Origin: DAOUAM01 sp034433305
GTDB taxonomy: Bacteria > Chloroflexota > Dehalococcoidia > Lucifugimonadales > DAOUAM01
Length of the DNA: 64,000 bases
Assembly: GCA_034433305.1 (NCBI GenBank)
Contig: DAOUAM010000028.1
Location: 109,526-173,525, forward strand
Direction of reading: 5' to 3'
This document shows positions 30,286 through 38,605 of the stretch, one piece after another. A model generated the notes under the pieces. The model had not been told where the DNA came from. It was given only the letters and a program-made list of their open reading frames with translations, and did no database searches. The position numbers and the translations under genes are program-made. The first letter of the stretch is position 1, and every line of letters begins with the position of its first letter.

Positions 30286-31653
30286 CTAGTCCTTGGGGTG
30301 TGGCTCGCGGGTTGTTGTGACCACGCGCAGCCAGATGTAGCCCAGAAGGCCTGCCAGCACCGAAGCGCCCAGGATGCCTGTCTTGGCCTCGGCCACAGCT
30401 CGGGAGTCTTCAAAGGCAAGGCCGGTTACGAACAGGGACACGGTAAAGCCGATGCCAGCTATGAGGCCGACGCCTGTTATATGCTTCCACCTCACGTCGC
30501 CGGGCAGGCTGCCAGCGCCTAGGCGCACAGCGAGCCAGGATGCCCCCACTATGCCCACCAGCTTGCCCACCACCAGCCCCAGCACAACGCCGTGGGTAAT
30601 CCTGCTGGAGAGGGCCTCCATGAGGGCGCCCGGAGATAGCTCTACGCCGGCATTGGCCAGGGCAAACAGGGGAAGGACAAGGTAGCTGGCCCAGGGACTC
30701 ACTATCCGCTCCAGCCTCTCCACTGGCGCTTCGGTCCCCTGCGCCAGTTCCTCGAACTCACCCAGGACTGCCTCCACCTCGTCCTCATCATGGCGGCCCA
30801 TGGCGGCCCGGAACCTGCCCAGAAGCGCCTGGGCCGACTCGGCAAAGGAACTGATGGAGAAGTAAGGTTGGGCCGGCGTGATAAGCCCCAGCACGACTCC
30901 CGCGATGGTGGCGTGGACGCCAGACTTGAAGACCGCAAGCCACAGCAAGATCCCGACCACCACGTAGGCATAGACGTTGCGTACGCCGGCGCGGTCCATA
31001 ACGAAGGTAAGGACCACCAGGCCCACGGCCACCCCCAGCGCCTGGAATGACACGCCCTCCGAATAGAAGGCTGCTATGACCAGAATGGCGCCTATATCGT
31101 CCACCACGGCCAGGGCCAGCAGGAAGACCTTTAGCTCCGCCGGGATGCGGTTGCCCAGCAACGCCAGCGCGCCAAGGGCGAAGGCTATGTCGGTCGCCAT
31201 GGGAATGCCCCAGCCATGGAAACCCTCGCCACCAGCGTTCAGCGCCACGTACAACAGCGCCGGTACCCCCATGCCGCCCACGGCAGCGACCACTGGCAGC
31301 GCCGCCTTGCGCACCGTTGAAAGCTCCCCGTGTACAAGCTCCCGCTTGATCTCCAGCCCGACCACAAAGAAAAAGATGGTCATAAGGGCATCGTTGACCC
31401 AGTGCTCCAGGTCCTGGGAAATGGCCAGCACCGCAAGGTCAACGGTAAGGGTGGTATGCCAGAGGCTGGAGTAGGAGGACTTCCAGGGGGTATTGGCCCA
31501 GACCAGCGCCGCCAGCGCCGCCGCCAGCAGCACAATGCTGCTGTTGCCCTGGGTGTAGATGAAAGCCTGTACCGGCAGAAGCAGACGGCGGGTAGCGAAG
31601 GAGCGCTCCGCCCTCAGGGTCAGCATTCCATGGCTACGTGGGGGTACCTTCAT
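30286..31653 (-). CDS. nhaA: Na+/H+ antiporter NhaA
   Basis: About 455 residues from ATG 31653 (GAGGGC about 7 nt upstream). A TACAAT box inside the longer open frame (complement of 31726-31731) also favours this start. The antiporter core is recognisable: FFFVVGLEIKREL, IPMATDIAFALGALALLG and ALAVVDDIGAILVIAAFYS, whose Asp residues form the ion site, and the late GFTVSLFVTGLAF. About 11-12 membrane helices are expected. A hydrophilic acidic insert (GRHDEDEVEAVLGEFEELAQG, about residues 300-330) is longer than in the E. coli protein, as in other large NhaA variants. It exports Na+ in exchange for protons at the inner membrane. Confidence 0.93.
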   Translation of the reverse strand: MKVPPRSHGMLTLRAERSFATRRLLLPVQAFIYTQGNSSIVLLAAALAALVWANTPWKSSYSSLWHTTLTVDLAVLAISQDLEHWVNDALMTIFFFVVGLEIKRELVHGELSTVRKAALPVVAAVGGMGVPALLYVALNAGGEGFHGWGIPMATDIAFALGALALLGNRIPAELKVFLLALAVVDDIGAILVIAAFYSEGVSFQALGVAVGLVVLTFVMDRAGVRNVYAYVVVGILLWLAVFKSGVHATIAGVVLGLITPAQPYFSISSFAESAQALLGRFRAAMGRHDEDEVEAVLGEFEELAQGTEAPVERLERIVSPWASYLVLPLFALANAGVELSPGALMEALSSRITHGVVLGLVVGKLVGIVGASWLAVRLGAGSLPGDVRWKHITGVGLIAGIGFTVSLFVTGLAFEDSRAVAEAKTGILGASVLAGLLGYIWLRVVTTTREPHPKD

Positions 31654-31845
31654 TTCGCGCCCTCGTCGTGGAGGCATTCCAGGGTGTTGAACGGGCGTGC
31701 CGCTGGGCGCGGCAGGCACTCCCATATTGTAGGGCCGAAGCATCCCTGCAGGAAACACCTCTGGCCCTGGGCCAACTCAAGGGTTGCCCAGGGCCAGACT
31801 CAAAGCCTGCCTGCCCCTGTGGGGCTGACCTCCAGTGGCCGGCCG

Positions 31846-32826
31846 TCAGGGCTGCACTACGGTCACCGTGGCCTTCATGTTGACGTGGTAGATGCAGAAA
31901 TAGGGGAAGCTGCCAGCCTCCGTGAAGGTGTGCGAGAAGGAGGCGCTCGGACTGATGGCCTTGCTGTCCCACCTGCCATCGGGTGCGGCGGCTGTGCCCG
32001 AAGTGGAGGAGTGCTCCTCCGGGTCCCGGTTCACCCAGGTCACGGTGGTGCCCACAGGCACCGTCAGGTCCTGGAACCTGAAGTCCCTGATCTCCATGAC
32101 GACCGGCTGCGGAGTGCCTGTGGGCGTCGGGCTGCCAGCGACGGCCGTCGGCGAAGGTGCCGGCGTCGCGGTTGCGGCGCCGGGCGAAGGTGTGGCCGTG
32201 GCGAGGGGCACTCCCACTCCTGGCTGGACGACAGTCACAGAGGCCGTCATGCTGGGATGGAAGCGGCAGTAATACTGGTACACGCCAGGCTCCGCAAACA
32301 CGAAGGAAAACCTGCCGCTCTGGTCCAGCAGCCCGCTGTCCCAGACTCCCGATGGCGCCCGGAATGTCCCCGAAGTAGAGGTATGTGGGACAGAGTCGCG
32401 GTTTATCCAGGTCACCGTGGTGTTTACGGGCACGGTGAGGTCCTGGAACTGGAAGCCTATGATCTCAGACACCACCGGCTGGGGAGTTGGCGAGGCCGCC
32501 GGCGTGGCTGTGCCTGGCGACACAGTGGCAACGGGCGTTGGCGTGGGCACGGCGGGGGGTACGGTGGGCGACAGGGCGACAGCCGTCGGAGCCGTGGTGG
32601 GCGTGGCCGCCACAGGGCTGGGCGCGGGCGTCGAGGCCGGGCTGGCGGTCGGACTGGCCTCCGCCAGAGGCGAGGCGGTGGGCGTGGCGCTCCTGACCGG
32701 CGCGGGCACCATGGTCGGGGAAGGCGCAGGGGGCGAGGGTGTCGGCCCGGCAGCGGCGCCACAGCCTGCCACGATGGTCGCCGCTACCATGCCGAGCACC
32801 AAGCCGACAAATGACCTCAGACTCAT
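31846..32826 (-). CDS. Lipoprotein with two cupredoxin domains
   Basis: About 326 residues from ATG 32826 (GGAG nine nt upstream). A lipoprotein signal ends in the lipobox VAGC, so the protein is membrane-anchored outside the cytoplasm. A long Pro/Thr/Ala/Ser linker follows to about residue 115. Two plastocyanin-like domains come next, each with complete type-1 copper ligands: His in VPHTSTSG with Cys-His-Met in YYCRFHPSM, and His in EEHSSTSG with YFCIYHVNM. A second PT-rich linker joins them. The near-identical layout (FQDLTVP, TVTW, DSxxxSPS) shows an internal duplication. Electron transfer or copper carriage at the cell surface is likely. Confidence 0.9.
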   Translation of the reverse strand: MSLRSFVGLVLGMVAATIVAGCGAAAGPTPSPPAPSPTMVPAPVRSATPTASPLAEASPTASPASTPAPSPVAATPTTAPTAVALSPTVPPAVPTPTPVATVSPGTATPAASPTPQPVVSEIIGFQFQDLTVPVNTTVTWINRDSVPHTSTSGTFRAPSGVWDSGLLDQSGRFSFVFAEPGVYQYYCRFHPSMTASVTVVQPGVGVPLATATPSPGAATATPAPSPTAVAGSPTPTGTPQPVVMEIRDFRFQDLTVPVGTTVTWVNRDPEEHSSTSGTAAAPDGRWDSKAISPSASFSHTFTEAGSFPYFCIYHVNMKATVTVVQP

Positions 32827-32859
32827 ACCAATTGCTCCACCACTGGATAACAAAGAAGT

Positions 32860-32926
32860 AGGGCTTGGGGTACTGGTGCTCCGGGAGGTCAAGTCGTCGT
32901 TCCTGGCCACGCTTGTCCCAAGCCCT
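32860..32926. repeat. Inverted repeat in the cupredoxin leader
   Basis: AGGGCTTGGG (32860-32869) and CCCAAGCCCT (32917-32926) are perfect 10-bp arms about 47 nt apart, just upstream of the minus-strand cupredoxin start. It could act as a leader hairpin or a pair of regulator half-sites. Confidence 0.35.
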
Positions 32927-32977
32927 TACTCTTATTACGTTGGCAGCGCCTCGCAAGATTGGTGGGCAGGCACCGCG

Positions 32978-33934
32978 CTAGAAGATGGCCAGGGGGTTGA
33001 CCGGCGAGCCAGTGGCGTTGGACAGCCTCAAGGGAGCGATGCAGAGCATGAACTCCCAGCGGCTGCGCTGCTGACACGCCTGGGCCAGCTCCTCCAGGTT
33101 GGCGTTGTCGAGAATCCAAAGGCCCATGGCCACGATGCCCACCTGATGGATGGGATTGGTGAGGGCAGGGTAGCCGCTGGGCATAACGTCGTTGCCGGTG
33201 TCGCTGCCCAGCATGGCGATGCCGCGCTGGTGGAACAGCGGCAGGCACGCCGCCTGGCACGCCGTGGACCCCTGCGCCCTGGGGTTGACCGGCCCCTCGA
33301 CGCTACGGCGGTAGAGCTGGCCCGTGCGCACCAGGAGGACGTCGCCTTCCTCCACCCTGAAGCCGCAGCGCTCCTCGGCGGCCAGGATGTCCTCGGGCAT
33401 GACGCCCTCGCCGCGCTCCAGCCAGCGGACGCCCCTCACCATGGGCACGTCCACCAGCACCCCACGGGTAACAATGCCGTTCCCGGCCAGCTCCACCGAC
33501 TCCCTGGTGGCGCCCAGACTGGTGGAGACCAGGTGGGCCGGCTTGCCGTTATACATGCGGCCCTCCCAGAAGAAGTGGGCGAGGCTGTCAATGTGGGTGA
33601 TGGCGTAGCCGTGGAAAATCATACCGAAGAAGTCGGTGGAACCCTGGCTGGCCCTGGCGCTCACCTTCTGTCCGGTGGCCCAGCCCTCGCCGCTCTCCAC
33701 CATGAAGTGCAGCGGCGGGTTGGGGATGTCCGGCGCGGCCTCGTAGGTGACGGTGCGGGCGCAGGAGACGGTGACGCCCTCCCTGACCAGCGAGGCCGCC
33801 CTGCGGGCCTTGTCCGGCGTGAGAAAGTTCAGCGTGCCTAGCTGGTCATCCTCGCCCCAACGGCCCCAGTTGCTGAGGGACTTGAAGTAGCCGAGGACTT
33901 CTTCCTGGACAGGGACTTTCTTCTGCTGTGGCAT
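32978..33934 (-). CDS. Cyclase-family metal-dependent hydrolase (kynurenine-formamidase-like)
   Basis: 318 residues from ATG 33934, preceded by AGGAGGT. The metal site is the HxxxTHxD-type motif seen as HGYAITHIDSLAHFFW, followed by a GVLVDVPMVRG strand and a C-terminal GSDTGND segment. These enzymes hydrolyse amide or ester bonds (N-formylkynurenine, isatin) with a bound divalent metal. This one belongs to the longer subgroup that carries an N-terminal WGRWGEDDQLGTLNFLTP, typical of bacterial catabolic cyclase proteins whose substrates are mostly unknown. A CTGACA/TATACT promoter lies about 50 bp upstream. It is divergent from the PHP gene. Confidence 0.9.
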   Translation of the reverse strand: MPQQKKVPVQEEVLGYFKSLSNWGRWGEDDQLGTLNFLTPDKARRAASLVREGVTVSCARTVTYEAAPDIPNPPLHFMVESGEGWATGQKVSARASQGSTDFFGMIFHGYAITHIDSLAHFFWEGRMYNGKPAHLVSTSLGATRESVELAGNGIVTRGVLVDVPMVRGVRWLERGEGVMPEDILAAEERCGFRVEEGDVLLVRTGQLYRRSVEGPVNPRAQGSTACQAACLPLFHQRGIAMLGSDTGNDVMPSGYPALTNPIHQVGIVAMGLWILDNANLEELAQACQQRSRWEFMLCIAPLRLSNATGSPVNPLAIF

Positions 33935-33987
33935 GAGTACCTCCTGGAATGCGGGGTTTAGCGGCCTTCTGCTTCAGCGATGCGTGT

Positions 33988-34016
33988 AGTATATAAATTC
34001 GCGTCGGCGGTGTCAG
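33988..34016 (-). promoter_or_regulatory. Sigma70-type promoter of the cyclase gene
   Basis: On the minus strand CTGACA (complement of 34011-34016), a 17-bp spacer and TATACT (complement of 33988-33993) match the vegetative consensus at 10 of 12 positions. The leader to ATG 33934 would be about 47 nt. The same AT-rich patch (TATATAAAT, 33990-33998) may also serve the divergent PHP gene. Confidence 0.65.
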
Positions 34017-34135
34017 CGGCCCGGCCAGTTGACAGGCCGCACCGCGACGCATATGCTTCGTCCCTGAAGTCCCGACAGCGGCCGCGCCCGGCGAGGCAGC
34101 AGGGCCGCCTTCGTCGGTGGAAAGGGAGCAGGGCT

Positions 34136-35053
34136 ATGCCTGGGGCCAGGTGGTTCAAGGGCAACATCCACACCCACACTAACAAGTCCGACGGCGACAC
34201 CGCGCCTGAGAAGGTGGTAAGCTGGTACAGGCGCCACGGCTACGACTTCCTGGTGCTCAGCGACCACAACCACCTGACGCTGCTGGAGTACGGCCAGGGC
34301 AAGAGACGCAACCGCAGGCCCCTGATGGTCCCCGGCGAGGAGGTGTCGGTCAGGGTCCACGAGGGCAGGACGGCCATTCATATCAACGCCATCGGCATAA
34401 GCCGGCTGGTGGAGCCCATAGACGCCGCCGAGGTGGTGCCGACGCTCCAGGCCAACATCAACGCCATCATCCAGGCAGGGGGCATAGCCTCCATCAACCA
34501 CCCAAACTACACCTGGGCCTTCGACCATGAGGCCATCAGGCAGGTCACGGGCGCCAGCCTGCTGGAGGTCTTCAACGCTCACCCGGCGGTCAATACCTTC
34601 GGGGCGCCAGGCAAGTTTAGCTGCGAGCAGATATGGGACGGTGTGCTGAGCGCCGGCAAGGCCATCTTCGGCGTGGCGACAGACGACGCCCACAACTTCC
34701 GCGACTTCCTCCCGGGCCTCAGCAACCCGGGCCGGGGATGGGTCATGGTCCAGGCCGAGGAGCTTTCCACCGAGGCTATCGTGGAGGCGCTGGCATCAGG
34801 CCGCTTCTACGCCTCCAGCGGCGTGACCCTGGAGACGGTGGAGGCAGGGCCAGACCGCCTCGCCCTCAAGGTACAGCCCACGCGGGACTTCATTTTCACC
34901 ACCAGCTTCATCGGACGCGATGGGAAGGTCTACGCCCAGACCATGGGCACGGAGGCCTCTTACAGCATCCGTGGGGACGAGGGCTACATCCGGGCGGTGG
35001 TAACATCCTCGTCGGGACAGAAGGCATGGACGCAGCCGGTGTTTGTGCGCTAG
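34136..35053 (+). CDS. PHP-domain metal-dependent phosphoesterase/hydrolase
   Basis: About 305 residues from ATG 34136 (AAAGGGAG upstream). The PHP motifs are present in order: NIHTHTNKSDGD, FLVLSDHNHLTLL, VPGEEVSV, INHPNYTW, LEVFNAHPAVN and VATDDAHN, which together bind two or three metal ions. The C-terminal 70 residues form a beta-rich segment. Family members hydrolyse phosphate esters of nucleotides or small molecules. The closest types are short PHP proteins with no polymerase domain. It overlaps the convergent TolB-like gene by 4 bp. Confidence 0.85.
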   Translation: MPGARWFKGNIHTHTNKSDGDTAPEKVVSWYRRHGYDFLVLSDHNHLTLLEYGQGKRRNRRPLMVPGEEVSVRVHEGRTAIHINAIGISRLVEPIDAAEVVPTLQANINAIIQAGGIASINHPNYTWAFDHEAIRQVTGASLLEVFNAHPAVNTFGAPGKFSCEQIWDGVLSAGKAIFGVATDDAHNFRDFLPGLSNPGRGWVMVQAEELSTEAIVEALASGRFYASSGVTLETVEAGPDRLALKVQPTRDFIFTTSFIGRDGKVYAQTMGTEASYSIRGDEGYIRAVVTSSSGQKAWTQPVFVR

Positions 35054-36228
35054 GCCGGCCTGTCGCGCAGCCAGCAGCCGAAGGAGCCTTGCGCCACAGG
35101 AATGGGTGCCCGGGCGCCTTCCACGTCGGCCACGAAGATGCCGGTGCCCTGGCCTTCGGGCAGAGGCGCGCGGCCCATCTCGTACCCCAGCTCTCCAGAG
35201 AACAGCAGGTGCCCGCCATCGGGCGACCAGGGGCTGTGGGACTGGGCGTACTGGTCGAAGAAGGTGAAGACGATAAACTGCTCCTGGGTAGGGCGGAAGT
35301 CGGCCAGGTAGCGAGTGGTGCCGCTGGCCACATCCAGGACAGCCCAGCGGATGGAACCCTGGGCGTGGGCCGAAGGCGTGATGTAGGCGGCCTTGCTCCC
35401 ATCGGGTGACCAGAAGAAGCACAGCACCAGGTCATCGGTGATGCGCTCCTCGCCGGAGCCGTCCGCGGCCACCAGCCACAGGCCCTGGTAGAAGCCTGTG
35501 TTCTCCCTTATGTCTCGCGCCAGGCCGAGGTGCTGACCACCGGGCCGCCACTGAAAGGCGCCGATGCCTGTAAGCTCCGAGAGTCGGCGCACGCCGCCGC
35601 CAGACGTGTCGGCCACCAGCAGCACCTGCCGCTCGTCGCCTATCTCCCGCAGCACGGCCATCTGGCTGCCCACCGGCGACCAGGACGGGGCCATGTACAT
35701 GCGCGACGTGCCAGGCATGGGAACGGGCGACGCGCCACGCTGGAAGTCCACCAGGAGGTGGCGCTGGTAGGCATGCACCAGAAGGTAGCGGGAGTCCGGC
35801 GACCAGGACAGGTACAGCGGCCCGCCTTCCAGCAATCGCCTGGGGCCACCGGCGGCGGAGACTTCGTACTCGAAGAGGGACAGGCCGCCCCTCATCGTCT
35901 GGACTATGAAGGCCAGGCGGCGTCCATCGGGCGCCCACAGGACGTAGTGGGGAGTGCGCTGGGCGATGGCATCGGTGGTCGGCTCGTTCAGATAGACCTC
36001 TTGGGGAGGCTCGTCCTCCCTGGCATCCAGTAGCTTCAGGAATAGCCCCAGCCGCCTGCGCCCATTGCCGCCGGACGCGTAGCCTGAAAAGGCGACATGC
36101 GTCCCGGAGGGAGAGCAGGCCGGCCAGGTGTAGCTCATTCCGGCAGGAGTGAGACGCCGAGGCCCGGCGCCCTGGACGGGACTCTCGTAGAGTGCGTTGT
36201 CATTGCCCACGAAAACGATGCGGCTCAT
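35050..36228 (-). CDS. TolB/WD40-like beta-propeller protein
   Basis: 392 residues made of repeated blades, each with the S-P-x-G/D signature of TolB-type (PD40) propellers: ACSPSGTHVAFSG, WAPDGRRLAF, WSPDSRYLLV, WSPVGSQMAVL, WRPGGQHLG, WSPDGSKAAY and WSPDGGHLLFSG. That is about seven blades, enough for one complete propeller. There is no signal peptide or enzymatic domain, so it is most likely a cytoplasmic scaffold or sensor. It ends 4 bp inside the PHP gene (tail to tail) and lies 28 bp downstream of the exonuclease-like gene on the same strand. Confidence 0.82.
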   Translation of the reverse strand: MSRIVFVGNDNALYESPVQGAGPRRLTPAGMSYTWPACSPSGTHVAFSGYASGGNGRRRLGLFLKLLDAREDEPPQEVYLNEPTTDAIAQRTPHYVLWAPDGRRLAFIVQTMRGGLSLFEYEVSAAGGPRRLLEGGPLYLSWSPDSRYLLVHAYQRHLLVDFQRGASPVPMPGTSRMYMAPSWSPVGSQMAVLREIGDERQVLLVADTSGGGVRRLSELTGIGAFQWRPGGQHLGLARDIRENTGFYQGLWLVAADGSGEERITDDLVLCFFWSPDGSKAAYITPSAHAQGSIRWAVLDVASGTTRYLADFRPTQEQFIVFTFFDQYAQSHSPWSPDGGHLLFSGELGYEMGRAPLPEGQGTGIFVADVEGARAPIPVAQGSFGCWLRDRPA

Positions 36229-36256
36229 GTCCGGGCCATCCCTCCAGCAGCGTGAG

Positions 36257-37144
36257 CTAGTACTGGCTAGCCAGGAGGCGAAGGCGCCTGAGGCGCTGGA
36301 CTACATCCAAATCATAAGGCAGGTCAATGACCGGCCGGGGCCAGGTCTCCGGCTGCTGGCAGGGGACGGGCAGCCGACCGGAAAGCTCCCTGTAAACGAT
36401 GTCAGCCAGGGCCGGCAGGGAGGCCACGTCTTCGGCGTTGTAGCGCAACAGCGTCGCCAGGGCGCCCTTGTCGCCCCTGCGCCACATGCGCCAGAGCAGC
36501 ACGGCGTCGTACCCGTCCAGCCCTTCCAGGTCCGATGGCCGGCCGACGCGCAACTGCTTCTCGATGGCTTTAAGGCCACCCCTGTAACCCAACCGGCGCA
36601 GTGGCACCATGAGGTCCAGGTGGGCCTTGCCGGCGAATACCCTTCCAAAGAAGTGCTCTATGTAGGGCAGGTCGAAGGCGGCGCCATTGTAGGTCACGAT
36701 AAGGTCATAGCACTCCAGGGCTGTCCGCAGGTCGTCCAGGTTGTAGCCCCTGATGTACGCCTTGTAGCCCTCCGAGTCCAGAATGCCCACCATGGTAATG
36801 TAGCCGATACCCGCCGCGCCGCCTGTGGTCTCGATGTCCAGGAAGGCCACGCGCTCACGGAAGTCGGGGTACAGCCGCCACCGCTCGCCGGGAGGCAGGC
36901 AGTGGTGGAAGAAGGAAGCGTCGGCGGCCTCCAGGCGGGCGCGGCACTCCTCCAGGTAAGCACAAAGCTCCGTCTGCCGTCCGCGCAGCCGGGCCGGAAG
37001 TGAGGACGCGCCAAGGAAGTCCTCCCAGGTAGCAATACCGGCGTTCCAGAGGACCAGCTCGGTGGCGACGCCCACTCGGGGCAGGTGAATGAAGGTATGC
37101 CGCAGCACAGGGACAAAGACCTCGGCCCAGGGGCTGCCTGGCAA
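36257..37144 (-). CDS. DEDD-type exonuclease / RNase H-like protein (YprB-like)
   Basis: 295 residues. The core has the exonuclease motifs FLDIETTGG (Exo I), VTYNGAAFDLPYIEHFF (Exo II) and YNAEDVASL (Exo III, with the final Asp), as in YprB-type ribonuclease-H-like proteins. An N-terminal helical part (about residues 1-95) contains a HLPRVG segment typical of this family. A 3'-5' nuclease on RNA or DNA is expected. The start is uncertain: the frame opens at TTG 37144 without a good ribosome site, and GTG 37108 is an alternative. It probably shares a transcript with the TolB-like gene. Confidence 0.82.
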   Translation of the reverse strand: MPGSPWAEVFVPVLRHTFIHLPRVGVATELVLWNAGIATWEDFLGASSLPARLRGRQTELCAYLEECRARLEAADASFFHHCLPPGERWRLYPDFRERVAFLDIETTGGAAGIGYITMVGILDSEGYKAYIRGYNLDDLRTALECYDLIVTYNGAAFDLPYIEHFFGRVFAGKAHLDLMVPLRRLGYRGGLKAIEKQLRVGRPSDLEGLDGYDAVLLWRMWRRGDKGALATLLRYNAEDVASLPALADIVYRELSGRLPVPCQQPETWPRPVIDLPYDLDVVQRLRRLRLLASQY

Positions 37145-37202
37145 AGCTTAGCTGCTCAAAGGGGCCTTCCTCGCCCGCCAACGCATGGCTAGCCAGTCCA
37201 CC

Positions 37203-38324
37203 TCAAGGGGCAGCCTGGCCAGCGATGGTAACGGGAACGGGCTTCACGAAGTTGACAGCGTAGCCGAACTTGTTCCAGACCGGCTCCATGGGCTGCACGT
37301 TGCCTGCCTCGTCGGTGGCGCGGGCCATGAGCGTGTACTTCCCGGGCGCGGGCGGCTTCCAGATGAAGCTCCACTGCCTCCAGGCGTAGCGCTCTCCCGG
37401 GCCGACAAGCTCGGCCTGCTTCCAGGACTTGCCGCCGTCCGTGCTGACCTCCACCCGGCGCACTGGTGCGTGGCCTGACCACGCCAGGCCAGCGATGCAG
37501 TGGGCCTGGAGCGGCAGCACCGCGTCAGCCTGGGGCCAGGTAACCAGGGACTTGACGGAGATGCGCGAGACGGGCACCGTGGGGTGGCCCTCCCGCTCCA
37601 TGATGTAGCGCTCCGTCTGGAAGAAGCCAACGAACTTGCGGTCCAGCACCGTCACGCGCACCAGCCACTTGACCGAGGCCATGCCATACCAGCCCGGGAC
37701 GACCAGGCGTAGCGGGAACCCGTGCTCCCTGGATAGCGCCTCGCCATTCATCTCATAGGCCAGCAGGGTGTCAGGGTGGGTGGCAACTTCCAGCGGAAGG
37801 CTCCTCAGGTACGGCTCGGACTTGCGCGCCGGCTCGGGCTTGCCCACGTCCGCGCCCTCGAACAGCACTTCCTGCGCGCCCTGCTTCAGCCCTGCCAGCT
37901 CCAGGACGGCCTTGAGGGGCACACCGGACCACACGGCGGTGCTCACTGCCCCGCTCTGGAACTGGTTGCCCGGCGCCGAGGGCCGCAGGTCGCTGCGATT
38001 GTTGCCGGCGCACTCCAGGGTCACGGACATGGTCTGCCTGGGGAAGCGGTGCCGCAGGTCCGCGTACTGCAGGCGCACGGGCCGCTCCACGTGGCCCTCG
38101 ATGGCCAGCGCCCATGTCGCCAGTTCCACTGTGGGCATGGGAAAGTGGTTGCGCACGTAGAACAGAGGGTTAGGCGTGAGCCAACTCTGGAGAATGGCCG
38201 GCGGCGACTCGCTTACCAGCGGCTCCGAGTCCAGTGGCACCAGCTTAAGTGCCTCCGGATGAGTGTACCAGCGCTCCTCGTAGCTGCCAGGCCCGGCCTC
38301 GCGGCGGGCGCGTGCATTGGTCAT
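37203..38324 (-). CDS. Sulfite-oxidase-type molybdopterin oxidoreductase
   Basis: About 373 residues from ATG 38324, which has AGGAG seven nt upstream. The molybdopterin domain shows the Mo-ligating Cys in TLECAGNNR, followed by WSGVPLKAVLELAGLKQGA and HGFPLRLVVPGWYGMASVKW. The C-terminal dimerisation domain (from about residue 265) has VEVSTDGGKSW and WSFIWKPPAPGKYTLMARATD, both typical of sulfite oxidases. No heme domain and no Tat signal are visible, so it is probably cytoplasmic or secreted by other means. Substrates in the family include sulfite, S-oxides and others. Confidence 0.9.
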   Translation of the reverse strand: MTNARARREAGPGSYEERWYTHPEALKLVPLDSEPLVSESPPAILQSWLTPNPLFYVRNHFPMPTVELATWALAIEGHVERPVRLQYADLRHRFPRQTMSVTLECAGNNRSDLRPSAPGNQFQSGAVSTAVWSGVPLKAVLELAGLKQGAQEVLFEGADVGKPEPARKSEPYLRSLPLEVATHPDTLLAYEMNGEALSREHGFPLRLVVPGWYGMASVKWLVRVTVLDRKFVGFFQTERYIMEREGHPTVPVSRISVKSLVTWPQADAVLPLQAHCIAGLAWSGHAPVRRVEVSTDGGKSWKQAELVGPGERYAWRQWSFIWKPPAPGKYTLMARATDEAGNVQPMEPVWNKFGYAVNFVKPVPVTIAGQAAP

Positions 38325-38366
38325 GCCCAACTCCTGTAACAGACAAGTGAAGCCATTTGCCAGGCT

Positions 38367-38396
38367 AATGTAATTGAAATGCGCTGGGAAAATCAA
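38367..38396 (-). promoter_or_regulatory. Possible promoter of the sulfite-oxidase-like gene
   Basis: On the minus strand TTGATT (complement of 38391-38396), an 18-bp spacer and TACATT (complement of 38367-38372) are placed about 40 bp upstream of ATG 38324. Match is moderate. The rest of the 281-bp divergent gap also holds the palindrome at 38488-38501. Confidence 0.4.
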
Positions 38397-38487
38397 GGGG
38401 GCCATGGCCGGCGCCGACGGATGGCCCCACGCCGCAGGCACCTACCAAAAGACTAGGCCAGGGCTGGTTTCTTTGGTGACAGAAATT

Positions 38488-38501
38488 CATACGCCCGTAT
38501 G
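38488..38501. promoter_or_regulatory. Palindromic operator-like site
   Basis: CATACG-CC-CGTATG, perfect 6-bp arms, in the divergent region between the sulfite-oxidase-like and site-2-protease genes, about 105 bp upstream of the protease start. It looks like a dimeric repressor site; no regulator is identified. Confidence 0.35.
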
Positions 38502-38605
38502 GTGTCGCAGGGCACACCAGGCGGTAGGGTGTACAGGGGAAGGTGTCGCCTTCCGGCCAGGCGCTGGCACCTGGGGGAAATGGCGGGCCATCCTGGAGGC
38601 CGTAA

